Origin: Azolla caroliniana | Taxonomy: Eukaryota; Polypodiophyta | Length of the DNA: 64,000 nucleotides | Direction of reading: 5' to 3' | NCBI GenBank assembly: GCA_043228905.1 | Contig: JBHGNT010000018.1 | Location: 5,766,001 to 5,830,000 of the forward strand | In this document: positions 11,277-21,456 of the stretch, one piece after another | Layout of the letters: the number at the start of each line of letters is the position of its first letter | How positions within the stretch are numbered: the first letter of the stretch is position 1 | Notes under the pieces: model-generated | Databases searched by the model: none | Seen by the model: the letters and a program-made list of their open reading frames with translations, nothing else | Told to the model about the DNA's origin: nothing | Translations under genes and position numbers: made by a program

Positions 11277-11676
11277 TTGAGAATCAAGCTCAACTTGGTC
11301 TAGAGTGTGAACTCACCTTGAGAGTGAATAGACACTCCAACGGTCAAGAGTCACCATTATGTCACCTCTTTGTATTCTAGCATTTAGTATGAGTCATAGA
11401 ATCATATTCTATGACACATAACTTATGAGCTTTCACATTCCCCATACTCCATGAGTTTTGTAGTTAATGAAGAGAGAGGGTGACTATATAATGCACCCTC
11501 CTCCCACCTTGTACTATGTTGAGTCTTTCTCCTTTGTTAATATACTCTTACCTTGCGTATTCTCTGTGTCTTATTCCTTGTCTCTGTCTCACTCTCTCTC
11601 TCTCTCATACACACACATAACTCATATCTCTTCCACTTCACAAGAATCCATCTCTTGATTCTTTACACAACATGCC
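11277..11676 (+). repeat. 3' LTR of the copia at 8296-11022
   Basis: It begins TGAGAATCAAGCTCAAC just after the polypurine tract, carries a TATA box (CTATATAATGCACC, about 11483) and a CT-rich leader, and ends near ...CACAACA. A related LTR in opposite orientation is the solo LTR 17514-18045. The right boundary is approximate; 11677-11764 holds no recognisable feature. Confidence 0.7.
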
Positions 11677-11764
11677 TACTAGTCCCACTCGTGATGCATC
11701 TGTGGGATATCAAGAAGGATGCATATGAAGTACCAAACATACTTGATTAAGAAATCCTCTAAAC

Positions 11765-12042
11765 TATGATCCTGTTCCATCGAACTTCATAGGAAGACCG
11801 ATCTTGGGTTCTTTGGGAATCCCTTGAATGCTTGGTCCCTGTTGTTGCAATGACACAATCGTTGCTTCAAGTTGTTGCATGCGTAACATCAACTCCCCGT
11901 GTTGTTGTTATTTTTCTAGAGCTATTTGTTGAAGATCCCCCAACAAACGTTGATTTTCATGTTTTAGTGCTACAAACTTTTCTTTTAAGCACTGGAGCTC
12001 CAAGAAAATGGATTGGTATTCTTGAGCGTTAACAGTTGCCAT
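11765..12042 (-). pseudogene. Gypsy gag N-terminus
   Basis: Minus strand from the ATG near 12042: a short coiled-coil-like stretch (NAQEYQSIFLELQCLKEKF...), glutamine-rich sequence, and then the Gag entry motif IGLPMKFDGTG. One in-frame stop (LEK*QQHGEL). It lies directly downstream of the LTR 12050-12563 in the orientation of a 5' LTR followed by gag; the element is cut off near 11765. Confidence 0.6.
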
Positions 12043-12049
12043 TTAGTAT

Positions 12050-12225
12050 TGGAGGAAGGAAGGATAAGAGGATTAGTATGACGGGAAGGAGGGATAAGAA
12101 TATGAGAAATTCAGTTCAAACTATCAAGGATAGTACTAAAGGCAGGGAGAATTATTACTAAAGATAGAGGGTAAGAATGAGGATTAGTACTAAGAAGGGG
12201 AAGAATGTGTGAGAGTCACGAGAGG

Positions 12226-12269
<44 letters not shown>

Positions 12270-12563
12270 TGACAACAAGAAATATATTATATGAAGAAAG
12301 ATACAAGAACAACTAGGAGGCTTAAGACTGGCGTTGAACTGAATTGGTTCGAAATAATGGATTGTGCCTCTATTTATAGTGTTGTCTACTGAAGTTTCTA
12401 GAATGTTCCAGAGTAATTTGGAATATACATGAATTTCCAATAGTGAAATAATAAATGAAAATAAAAAATATTTTTTGTATTACAACGCATATTTTAATGG
12501 TAAGGGTTCAACCCGTGTAATACAAGGTCATGAGTTCAAACCCTTTTGGAGCCATACCATGAC
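12050..12563 (-). repeat. Gypsy 5' LTR with heat-shock-like array
   Basis: On the minus strand it starts TGTCATGGTATGGCTCCAAAAGG at 12563 (only the first seven bases are boundary-critical). It has a tRNA-like GTTCAAACCC block, a heat-shock array (12391-12413), a TATA box (TATAAATAG, plus-strand 12370-12378) and an (AG)n leader (about 12231-12264). It interrupts the gag of copia C1 at 12564. The left boundary is approximate. Confidence 0.75.
12391..12413 (-). promoter_or_regulatory. Perfect heat-shock-element array in gypsy LTR
   Basis: The plus strand reads GAA-gt-TTC-ta-GAA-tg-TTC-ca-GAG: four perfect alternating units and a fifth with one mismatch. It ends about 13 bp from the TATA box on the LTR's transcribed strand. 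Confidence 0.6.
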
Positions 12564-12718
12564 AGGAGTTCAACAACATTTGATAAAAGGATATGTCGGT
12601 GGCCGACTATACCTCCAAGATCAAGGATATCTGCAACGCCTTGGGATGCATCAAGGTGATGGTGGAGGAAGACAAAATGGTGCAGATTTTCCTGGGAGGT
12701 CTAGCGCAGACATATGGG
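12564..12718 (+). pseudogene. Copia C1 gag, first part
   Basis: The plus strand encodes SVADYTSKIKDICNALG, VMVEEDKMVQIFLGGLAQTYG, the copia Gag (UBN2) core. The reading stops at the LTR-like repeat 12724. The next expected Gag block (REKPPSFFDLQSMLLVEEN) is found at 40791-40967, so C1 was split by everything between. Its 5' end is cut by the gypsy LTR. Confidence 0.8.
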
Positions 12719-12723
12719 CTATT

Positions 12724-13087
12724 TGTTGATGGGGTGGGGGGTTGATCATGAGGGGGGAAGAGGGATGGAAGTGAGAGACATAAGAAACGTAGAGAGGGAA
12801 CTTCTTGTATGTTTTCATTCATGCTCTATATGGGGTTATATAGTTACATGAGGGTCATACATCAACGAGATATGTAGGGTTACATACCCCTCAAGCCATT
12901 CATACACACAACTTACTCGCACTCTTTTATATCTACACACAAGCACACAAATGCGCATATGTTCATATACATACGAACATACTCACACTAACTCTTGTGC
13001 ACATGTGCACATGTACACTTAAAACAAGACTTCATACAAAGACTTTCACACTCATGCACGCATCCACGTACAATCGTACGGATAACA
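12724..13087 (-). repeat. Left direct repeat (LTR-like) of the BRCT element
   Basis: About 364 bp, matching 40442-40790 over nearly its whole length (blocks such as GAGGGAACTTCTTGTATG, TTCATTCATGC, ACTTCATACAAAGACTTTC). It begins TGTTG and ends ATAACA. On the minus strand it has a TATA-like CTATATAACC. These traits suggest an LTR in minus orientation. Confidence 0.6.
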
Positions 13088-13314
13088 CTTGGCACACCCA
13101 TGAGACAGTGCATTGCACAGTTGAACCCATATGGCTATACCATAAACATCGGTACTTAGACCGGAACTCGTTCAACTGGAACTTCCGCAGTCTTCTCATG
13201 TCTCTTCGGTTGGAACTCCCTCGACCGGAACTCGCTTGACACGAACTTTCCCGTTCTGTTGGCACATCCTCGAATGTATTAACTTTGGCACTATCTTTCA
13301 AGTCTTAATATCTC

Positions 13315-13349
<35 letters not shown>

Positions 13350-13496
13350 TCTTATTCTTTCATTTCGTGTGACTTTTTAGAATTCCGTTCGGCCATCGTG
13401 GGTTTTGTCTTTTCACAAAAGTCCATCAACAAAATAGCTCGGCGATAATTGCTTGTCAAATGTAACAATTTTAGGAGAATCCAAATTTCCACTTCA
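13088..13496. other. Internal sequence of the BRCT element with (GT)n microsatellite
   Basis: Holds GC-richer sequence at about 13140-13270 with repeated GGAACTCSY units and a (TG)n microsatellite at about 13317-13347. On the minus strand the BRCT reading frame continues into it past a stop (13497), reading SPKIVTFDKQLSPSYFVDG before a second stop, so the captured cDNA or exon probably extends a little further. The minus-strand ORF at 13032-13301 is not recognisable. Confidence 0.4.
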
Positions 13497-13736
13497 TGGA
13501 AAACCTCGTTTTTGCTTTGGCTGCTTACACAACACATTTCCTAAGTCTTTCCCACTCAATGACATGTAATATCTCTCGGAAAGATGTCTCCTGGCTTCAA
13601 TGCAATCTTCAACCCATCGATGATTTATAATATGAATCCCAAACCTCTTTGCCATCACATACTTTTTTTCACTAAATATTTTGCAAACCAGATGTGTTGT
13701 AGAACCTTTTCGTAAGCTTCCAACATAAAAACAAAT
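13497..13736 (-). pseudogene. BRCT-domain protein fragment, second half
   Basis: Minus strand reads YVGSLRKGSTTHLVCKIF, then EKKYVMAKRFGIHIINHRW, then VEDCIEARRHL: the second half of a BRCT domain with its conserved threonine-histidine-leucine and the invariant tryptophan of the W..C motif. The first half lies at 40176-40457. A copia (C3) splits it between GGT-TTT and TAT-GTT; taking one GTTTT repeat, the two halves join in frame as SDGF-YVGS. BRCT domains bind phosphoproteins in DNA repair; the layout resembles plant BRCT proteins of the Arabidopsis At4g02110 type (from memory). Stops follow KQKRGFP. Confidence 0.8.
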
Positions 13737-14231
13737 TGTACAAAATATGAGACCGGCCACAACTGGTTATTAAGTACAATGAGAAAAACAATAACCGAAG
13801 AAACAAGAAAACATAAATGCACTGACACTAATACACAAGATTTTAACGTGGTTGAATGGGAAAAACCACGGGAACCCATAGACTCCAAACATAATCACTA
13901 AGTAAATATACAAGAGACTAATAGGCAACAACCTCGAACTTGTCTTCGTCTTATAGATGGGTACATGCTCTGTGTCTAAGCACTCAGTCTTAGTACACTA
14001 TCACACAACTATGTACATACTACATCATAATGATTGCCCTATGTGTAGTTATGCTCATACATAATATGGGTTATTCACAAATGTAGCCTCTAATCGGCTA
14101 CGGCCTAATGGGCTTCTGGATTCCGTCAGGCCAATCCGGTTCCTTGTCCGGATGTCTTCCTGACAATCTAACTCCTTGTCCGGATCCAACTATCATACAC
14201 ATCCAATCTAGAGGGACTTTCTCTCCCAACA
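13737..14231 (-). repeat. 3' LTR of copia C3
   Basis: On the minus strand it begins TGTTGGGAGAGAAAGTCCC at 14231 and ends ...TTTGTACA at 13737. Shared blocks with 39685-40175 include GAGGAAAACAATAACCGAAG-like and GTGTA.TTATACTCATAC segments. It has diverged noticeably from its partner. Confidence 0.85.
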
Positions 14232-14242
14232 AACTCCCCCTT
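14232..14242 (-). other. Polypurine tract of C3
   Basis: The minus strand reads AAGGGGGAGTT immediately before the 3' LTR. Confidence 0.8.
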
Positions 14243-14572
14243 CACTTCGGGATGGGTAATTCAACAAACCTACTCGATATCAGCATGCATTCAACTTGTT
14301 TGTAGGCAGCATCTTGGTCAGCATGTCCGATCCATTGTCGTCCGTATGGATCTTTCCCAGCGCAAAATCCCTTTCTTCTACCCTCTCTCTAAGCCAATGG
14401 TATCTCCATTGGATATGCTTAGTTCTTGAGTGGTAGGCGACATTCTTAGCAAGGTGGATGGCACTTTGAATGTTACAATGCAATTGGAATCGTTCCTTCC
14501 TCATTCCTAACTCACTAAGGAAGTCTCTCATCCATATGATTTCCCTGCCGGCTTCGACAACAACCATGTATT
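14243..14572 (-). pseudogene. C3 RNase H, C-terminal part
   Basis: Minus strand: YMVVVEAGREIIWMRDFL, IQSAIHLAKNVAYHSRTKHI, WRYHWLRERVEERDF, DMLTKMLPTNKL. This is the end of copia RNase H. The central RNase H block (ALSTTEAE region) is missing, lost at the insertion of 14573-16325. Confidence 0.85.
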
Positions 14573-15090
14573 TTGGGGCATTTTTTCCCATTTCACAAAA
14601 CACCTTGATACTAGTATCACATGTTCTCGAAAACTTGATGAAAATGCTAAAAATTTCACCATTTTGTAAAATTGGAAAATGTCAAATTTTGGCCAAATAT
14701 GAAAAGTAACTTTGTGTATTTTAAAGGGAAAATGACAACTAATAAATTTTTAGATCTTAAAGAAATCAAAAGTGAAATATTTCAAAACAATCAGCTTCTG
14801 TATATCATTAAATAAAATGTTGTCTAAATCTATTACATATCGTTGCACAAAATATACATTCAAGGGTTATTTGCATCACTATGATTGCTCCTTTCATGAG
14901 AGTCACTATTATAGCTAATATACAATTGTGACTCTTCCTCCTCATTTTCAAATATACCAATCAAAGCATTGTCTTCACCTAAACCAGATGGTGTCTCCAA
15001 ATTATGTGCACTAAATCTTGTCCGCATTCAATCTGAGACACCTTCTAGACTTGGTAATTTCTCTTTTATTATTTCTATCATTGACATCCT

Positions 15091-15692
15091 TAAACATCCA
15101 ACTTTTATCAATGTAAAGTCATAAACAATGATTACCATCGACACAATTATTCTAAAAACAGAGATTTCAATATAATTCAATACAATGTAATGAATTTAAA
15201 TTGCAATACAATTCAATACTCAGGTTCAAAGTGTTTTCATCACAATTCGATTCTTAGTATCGAAATCAAGTTCAAAGTTTTTATTTTATTTAGTTTTGTT
15301 TTTTTTCGGGGGAAAAAAAACTTCAATCCTGAACTCGATACTAAGTATCGAATTGTAATGAAAACACCCTATTTTCACCACAATTAAATACTCAGTATCA
15401 AATTCAGGTTTCGAATTGTGATGTTTTATCACAAATCGATACTGAGTATCGAATTGAGGTTTAAAGTTTTGAAAAAAAAAAAATCCAAATAAAATAAAAT
15501 AAAAACTTTGAACCTAAATTCTATACTAAGAATCGAATTGTGATGAAAACACTTTGAACCTGAGTATCGAATTGTACTACAATCTGAATTCATTACATTA
15601 TATCGAATTGTACTAAAATCTCTTATTTTAAAATAATTGTGTCCATGGTAATCTTTGTGTATGACTTTACACTAACAAAAGTTGGATGAGCA
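15091..15692. repeat. Foldback (long inverted repeat) element
   Basis: The left arm (about 15091-15300, starting CATCCAACTTTTATCAATG) is the inverted, diverged copy of the right arm (about 15480-15692, ending GTTGGATG). Shared blocks are GTAAAGTCATA.ACAA.GATTACCAT, GACACAATTATT, CAGGTTCAAAGTGTTTTCATC and CACAATTCGATTCTTAGTAT. The loop between has further TACTGAGTATCGAATTG palindromes. It has the form of a MITE or foldback transposon without coding capacity. Confidence 0.75.
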
Positions 15693-15726
15693 AGTGAGTT
15701 TTCATTCACATGATGATTAAAGGCTT

Positions 15727-15892
15727 AACGTTTTCACCATGGATCACCTGAACCAATTCCTCCATTAGTTGGTGAACTTAGGGAGTTTATTGATATTGAC
15801 AATGAGCTAGTAGAGGACCCTACCATTGCTAACCTATGTGGAATAGATACTACTGCACAAATTTTGGAGAGTAGTGTGTCCATACCTTGATA
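15727..15892 (+). pseudogene. Methyltransferase C-terminal tail relic
   Basis: The plus strand reads SPEPIPPLVGELREFIDI, DNELVEDPTIANL, DTTAQILESS, ending in a stop. It aligns with the tail of the methyltransferase at 5282-5420 (REPIPPLAGEPGELIELD, DELIEDISLAQL, TNARIAEESS). Only the tail remains; the catalytic part is gone. Confidence 0.7.
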
Positions 15893-16329
15893 ACTATGTG
15901 ATATGCTCCAAGGACATATTAATGTTCACGTCTAGGTTTGACAGTTTTGATAGTTCATGAATATTTTCTACATTTTTGGAGTTCTGACTTTATCTATGTT
16001 GATGAGCAATAAATTTATAGATGTTGATGACACTTCTGAAACCTACATCTCCTCAATTGCCTAAAACCATTAATCTTAATTTGTGCTTTGAGTTAACCAT
16101 TGTGATTTTCCTTAAGTTAAGTACATTTCATATTTGTAGACCATCAACATTTAAAAATTTATCGAAAAACTATTGAATTTTAGAAATTATCATTTTGACA
16201 CTTCTTAAATCTCAAAAAATCAGCAAAATTTCTATGTTATTTACGACATGCGATACTGGTGTATCAACTTTCTGAAAATGCCTAAAATCACAAATTATAA
16301 AAGGAATCTAATAATGGAATGTGTGATCC

Positions 16330-17508
16330 TTCCACTTTTGAATTCGAACATGTTTTGAGGTGCCTCTTAGGTATCAGAGTATCCACTTAACTGCCCCCGT
16401 AATGTTCCTTGCCGGTATTGCTCATGAAACGGTTGACCATTTCGATAGTATACCCAATGTCTAGCATGGTGCACACCATTGCATACATCAAGCTTCCGAC
16501 TACTGAGGCCTATGGGATCTTGTTTATCTCTACTTTCTTTGCTTTCTACTTCAGACATTGGTTTTCGCTGAGCTTGTTGTTTATCGGCGAGCTTGAGCCT
16601 ACCGGCTTCACATCCTGCATGTTGAATCTCTTGAGCACCTTCGTCACATATTTCTCTTCTGACAACCACAATAACCCTTTTCTCCTGTCCCAAACAATGT
16701 GCATTCCCAAAATCTATTTAGCCGAACCCATATCCTTCATAGAAAAAGACTTGCTCAGGGCCTTTTTTGAGCTTTCAATTTTCTTCAAGTCCTATTCGAC
16801 AATCAACATGTCATCAACATACAACATGAAGATAAGGAAGTCTCTTCCATCATATTTCTTCACAAAAAAACAATGATCAGTATGTGTCTTGTTGAAGCCA
16901 TGTTCTACCATGAAGGATGCAAATTTCCAATACCATTGTTGGGGCACTTGCTTCAACCCATAAAAGTTCTTCCTCAGTCACCATACCAAGTTTTCCTTAC
17001 CTTGCCCTACAAATCCTTCTGGCTACTACATGTAGTCTAAGATTTCTTCTTCCAAATCTCTATGTAGAAAAGCAGATTTGACATCCAACTACTCCAGTTC
17101 TAGATCCATGTTGGTCGTTATGCTCAACATTGTCCTAATGGATGTCATTTTTACAACCGGGGAAAATATTTCATCGAAGTTCACAACCTTTTTATGTTGG
17201 AAGCCCTTCAACACGATGTGGGCTTTGAAACTAGGTGGATTTCCACCTTCTCTCGACTTCAATTTGTAGACCCACTTATTCTGGAGTGCCTTCTTACCTT
17301 CTGGCAACTCGGTCAACTTGTATGTGTGGTTCTCATGCAAGGAATTCATCTCATCTTGCATGGCATGTAACCATTCTTTGGTATGGGTATCTCTCTTAGC
17401 TTCCTTGATGCTTTTTGGCTCCCCCTCATCAGTTAAGAAAACATATTCTTTTTCCGAAAATCTATGGGGGGCCCTTCTATTTCTCAAGGGTATCTCCTGC
17501 CTTGGTTC
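16330..17508 (-). pseudogene. C3 reverse transcriptase and RNase H start
   Basis: Minus strand: linker and RT (RRAPHRFSEKEYVFLTDEGE, NKWVYKLKSREGGNPPSFKA, VVNFDEIFSPVVKMTSIRT), then the thumb region with KKFYGLKQVPQQWYWKF-like sequence and LYVDDMLIVE, reading in several frames, then VNRFMSNTGKEH. Frameshifts and stops are frequent. Same family as C2 (46042-47795) and C6 (48776-49290). Confidence 0.85.
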
Positions 17509-17513
17509 TCATC

Positions 17514-17574
17514 TATAAAGAATCGGGTGTGATTCTCTACAGTAGAAGGGGTGTGTGTGTGTGTGTGTGTGTGT

Positions 17575-17618
<44 letters not shown>

Positions 17619-18045
17619 ATTCTCGTCTTTGGAGGTCAAATATGACCTATGAAACCAAAAATATTACATTTCACGTGATACGTGTGAAAGTGAGTAGTGA
17701 CTCTCGATGTTCAAGAACATTACCAATGAATGTTGCAATCGAGAGTGCACATTGTGGTTGTGAGAGGAATTCAAGGTATACAAAAAAACAGAAAAAACTG
17801 TATTAACAAGAGAATAAGACAACCAACAATTACAAAGAGGAGGAGAAGGTGCTTATGTAGTCACCTTCTCTCTATGTTCTCTTACTTGCAAGGTAGGTGG
17901 AAACTTAAATATCTACTAAATATGTGTCATAGAACCTTAAAGTTCTATGACGCACTAGTTACTATACTAGGAGGTGGGGTGTTCACACACTTGAGTATAC
18001 TAAGGTGTGTTCCCACACTAGGGAAGTTGAGTTTGATTCTAAACA
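17514..18045 (-). repeat. Solo LTR in the C3 linker
   Basis: On the minus strand it starts TGTTTAGAATCAAACTCAAC at 18045, related to the LTR at 11277-11676. It is flanked by exact 5-bp duplications TCATC (17509-17513 and 18046-18050). Removing it restores the copia linker, as the C6 copy shows (GGTTCTCATCAG near 49240). It contains (GT)n and (GA)n runs at 17551-17613. Confidence 0.85.
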
Positions 18046-18050
18046 TCATC

Positions 18051-18822
18051 AGTCAGCTCTTCATCATTCTCTTCTGCTGGCTCCTCATCCTCATCCAATT
18101 CGAATCCCTGTCCAACTGGTTGCCTTCCGAACGATCTAGATTCCTATTTGGATCCAAATTCTGGATGCCTTTCGGCTGATCTGGTTCCCTGTCCGGATCA
18201 GGCTGGTCCACTATGTTCTTCAGTTAACATCTGGCTTTCAGTCGGTTGGGTGTGTATATCATCCGACTATTCTCTTCTAGTCAACTAGGAGGATGTTCCC
18301 GTCTTCTCCGTCTCCCAATCGGCAATAGTATTTTCTTCCATGAAGACTATGTCCCGGCTCCTGATGACCTTCTTGTCAATCAGGTCCCACAGTCGGTAGC
18401 CAAAGTCATCTTCATTGTACCCCAAGAAAATACATGGCCAACTTTTAGGATCCAATTTTTCTCTCTAGTCCTTGTCAACATGCACATATGATAGGCAATC
18501 GAACACCCTCAAATGCTGGTATGACACATCTTTGCCCATCCACACCCTCTGTGGGACATCACCATCTAATGGGACTAAGGGAGACATGTTTATGACGTGA
18601 CCAACCATCATCAACACCTAAGCCCAAAAGGTTTTCGGCAACTTAGCATGTGCCAACATACATCAGACTCTCTCCATCACATTCTGCTTCATCCTCTAGG
18701 CCACTCCATTTAGTTCCAGAGTCTTCGGCACTGTATACTCCAGCCAGATACCTTGTGACCGTCAGTACTCTTCACACTGCCCTTTGTACTCCCCTCCATT
18801 TTCTGTCTAGACTGCTTTTAGC
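18051..18822 (-). pseudogene. C3 integrase C-terminus and linker
   Basis: Minus strand: NGGEYKGQCEEY, VPKTPELNGVA, MLAHAKLPKTFWA, GKDVSYQHLRVFDCLSYVH, PCIFLGYNEDDFGYRLWDL. Several stops. It continues the integrase of 31163-31345, from which it is separated by T1. Confidence 0.85.
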
Positions 18823-18826
18823 TTTC

Positions 18827-18852
18827 GGGTCGAAGCATGCTACGGTGTACCA
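18827..18852 (+). repeat. T1 left terminal inverted repeat
   Basis: Begins GGGTCGAAGC, ends GGTGTACCA. One mismatch (T at 18837-18838 region, ATGC against ACGC) with the right repeat. Confidence 0.92.
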
Positions 18853-19097
18853 ACTTTTGGCCAAAAATTTAGTACTAAATCGAAGAAGAAAATAAACATT
18901 AAAAATTGTAAATAAGTTTCAAAAAACAAAAAACAAATTCATTACGTCACACTCGAATGCACAAAGATATTATACGTCACACTCGAAATGTCCCTAGGCC
19001 ATATTTAATACATTAATTGTTGCCCCAGTCTCCTAGGTAGAGTTGTACGAAAGCACACCTGGAGAAGGTATCCATTGTGACAGTTGGTCAGTCTCAG

Positions 19098-19137
<40 letters not shown>

Positions 19138-20162
19138 GTATGGGTAGTCGAACGTGTCAATTGGTATGTCTCTCTCTCACTCTCTCTCTCTCTCTCTCCT
19201 GTCTCGAAGTTGTCAGACAGACAGTGACAGAAAGTTAAAGAAAGACGACATATCTATTACAGGTCTATCTCTCTCTTTCTCTCTCTCACTCCACCTTCGA
19301 TTCTCTGTTTCCCCGCGTAGCTGTTCTTGTGTTCCCCTCTGTGCCAGGTTCAATCTCTGAACTCTGTATACGCAGAGATTTTTGTTTCCCCTGCTCGTTG
19401 TATGTGTTGTTGATTTTCCTTCCTTGTGTATGCTCGTTTGTCTCCTCTGTCTATGCTCGTTTGTCTCCTCTGCAGCAGCCTCGTTTGTCGAAATCAACAC
19501 GGTGTGGTACCTCTGCAAGTTGTACGACCTCTAGGTATTCTCTGTGTTGCATGCCCAACTGGTATGTTTTCTTTTTCTGAATGTTTCCTGTCTGTCTGTT
19601 TTTTATTTGCATGTGTATGGCCATTTTTAGGGTTTGATTACTCATAGTCTATGTGTTGCATGCCCAACTGGTATGTTTTTGTTTTCTCTGTGTTTCTCTG
19701 TGTTTCTTTTAAAAATGTATGACAATATTTTGATCAAGGTGGTTGTGTGTTAGACATGTTTGTACATGCAACGTAAATGGAGTTGGCTATGATGAGTTGC
19801 TATGTTTTCGTTTTGTTCTTGTTTCCTGTCCATCTGTTTTATTTTGTGTGAGTTTGACATGGATGAGTGTTTTTCCGACTATTTTGGGTTTTGGTGTGTT
19901 TGACATGGCTTGTACATGCGATGTGATGGAGTTGGCTATGATGATTTACAATGTTTTCGTTTTCTTTGACTTTCCTATCCGTCTGTATTTATTGTCTGTG
20001 TGTTTGACATGGATGAGTTTTTTTCCGACTATTTAGGGTTATTGTGTGTTTGACATGGTTTGTACATGCAATGTGATGATTTGCTATGTGTTGATGGTAA
20101 TTGCTTGAGTTTTCTTCTAGTACATGCATATTCATTCCCTGAGAATTGTGTTGACTAGGACA
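18853..20162. other. T1 left subterminal and leader region
   Basis: No clear coding. It contains CT-rich microsatellites (about 19099-19137 and 19163-19200) and three diverged copies of a roughly 120-bp unit with GTGTGTTTGACATGG...TTGTACATGC...GATGGAGTTGGCTATGATG (about 19750-20090). Likely promoter and 5' leader of the accessory gene. Confidence 0.45.
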
Positions 20163-21144
20163 ATGACGAGAAGGACACCCATAAAGAAGACATTGATGAA
20201 AGAGAAAGTGAAGACACCAGTGAAGGAAGGAAGAAGGACACCCATGAAAGAAAGCAAGAAGACACCCACAAGAGAAAGGGTGATGAATTCATCAACACAA
20301 AGAAAGAAGATGTACCACTCCATCAGTCGAGACACACCTCTTGGATGGAATTATTTCCTTCGAGCACGACCTGACGTTTATCCAGAGCTGAGAGAGTGGT
20401 TGTTAAAAACCTGGGGGTCAGCACATCCCGACACAAGGCGAGGATTCCACATAAGTGGTTTGAAGAGGGAATACATGAATTTATTGAAGACGAGATACGA
20501 ACATGTTTATGATACAAATCAAATCACTAACAATGAGGTGGGTACTGTTTTTGCACGTGCTTTTGCATGTGAAGTTCAAGGTGGCATTGACGTAAATTGG
20601 GAAGATTTTAATCGGCACCGGTCAGAACATTACAAAGGGTCCTCCAATACCAACACTGGCTTGAAGTCATCTGGAACCTCTCATGTGGATATTCTAGCTA
20701 TAACACTTGTCCACCAAGTTCTAAAGGCAAAGGTACGGGCCACAATGACTAAAAAGCATGAACAGATGATGGCCGGTTGCATAGCTTCTATGAGCTCAAG
20801 AATACAAACACTACTTGCTGATTTGGAAGCAGTTAAATCAGCTGAGATACAGGCAGAAAAGAAATTTTCTTCAATAAAAACCACATATGAATGGATTGCA
20901 TTGACAATCCAAAATTCAGAAAGTGAGGTGTTGAAAGAGGAGTTGAAGAAAGAGCTAAACAATATGGGCACTCAATTAGGTTCACAGATGAGAGACCTTG
21001 ATACTTGCAGGAATGCACATGAAGAAATAAATAATAAGTTGTCAGCCTTAAAGTTGCATTCTGAGAACCTTGCATGCTTGATGCAGGATTTAAAACAAAA
21101 TGGTTTTGATACTTTGTGTCCATCTGTAATTGAGCACCCAAGTG
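20163..21144 (+). CDS. T1 accessory gene, coiled-coil exon
   Basis: Starts at the ATG at 20163 (an upstream in-frame ATG lies at 20124). The first 40 residues are basic and repetitive, with KKTPTRE/RRTPMKE-type units, followed by a globular block (WNYFLRARPDVYPELREWL, ISGLKREYMNLLKTRYEHVY) and a long coiled-coil prediction by eye (EKKFSSIKTTYEW..., KEELKKELNNMGTQ). No homologue recognised. The open frame of about 325 residues without stops suggests recent function. The 3' border is probably a GT near 21137-21145. Confidence 0.6.
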
Positions 21145-21272
21145 GTATAGAAAGTACCATTATTAGTATAGCTATATCACGGTATTGGCTTTAAAAGTTA
21201 TTTATTTCTACTTCTCTGGTATAAATAAGTGAGCAGCTAATATATTATAACTTGTGTTTGCAATCTTCCAAG

Positions 21273-21456
21273 TGTATATTTTGTGGCCTCGGATTAAAGC
21301 TGGAGGCTATGGATGTTGTGATTACACCATGCTTGCACACATATCATGTGCTATGTGCTAAGTATCATTTTGAGAAAGAGAATACATGTATGGACTGTAA
21401 AACTACAATTGCGGCTGAGTGGTACTATGCTTGGGGTTTAAAAGTACACCCGTACG
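21273..21456 (+). CDS. T1 accessory gene, RING-H2 finger exon
   Basis: Reads CIFCGLGLKLEAMDVVITP-C-LHTYHVLC, then CMDC. The spacing C-x2-C-x15-C-x-H-x2-H-x2-C-x10-C-x2-C fits the RING-H2 consensus of E3 ubiquitin ligases, with all eight metal ligands present. It follows the coiled-coil exon in the same orientation and ends at a likely donor (TACG|GTATGT). Membership of the same transcript is inferred. RING fingers are not usual in plant cut-and-paste transposons. Confidence 0.6.

Larger units (their letters stand above)
14573..16325. mobile_element. DNA-transposon relic related to the methyltransferase element
   Basis: It interrupts C3 RNase H. Both ends carry inverted copies of a loose motif: GGGGCATTTT...TTGATACTAGTATCACATG at the left, and GGCATTTT...TTGATACACCAGTATCGCATG at the right when reversed (16247-16275). 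The left block matches the left edge of the methyltransferase segment (4330-4346). Inside are a foldback element (15091-15692) and a methyltransferase-tail relic (15727-15892). Near 14880-15060 the minus strand encodes ALIGIFENEEESQLYISYN, which I do not recognise. Confidence 0.5.

Noticed and set aside
13032-13301. Minus-strand ORF of 89 residues in the BRCT element
   Set aside because: Overlaps the LTR-like repeat and shows no conserved motif; likely chance.
19154-19518. Ser/Leu-rich ORFs around CT repeats
   Set aside because: Produced by CT microsatellites; no conservation signal.
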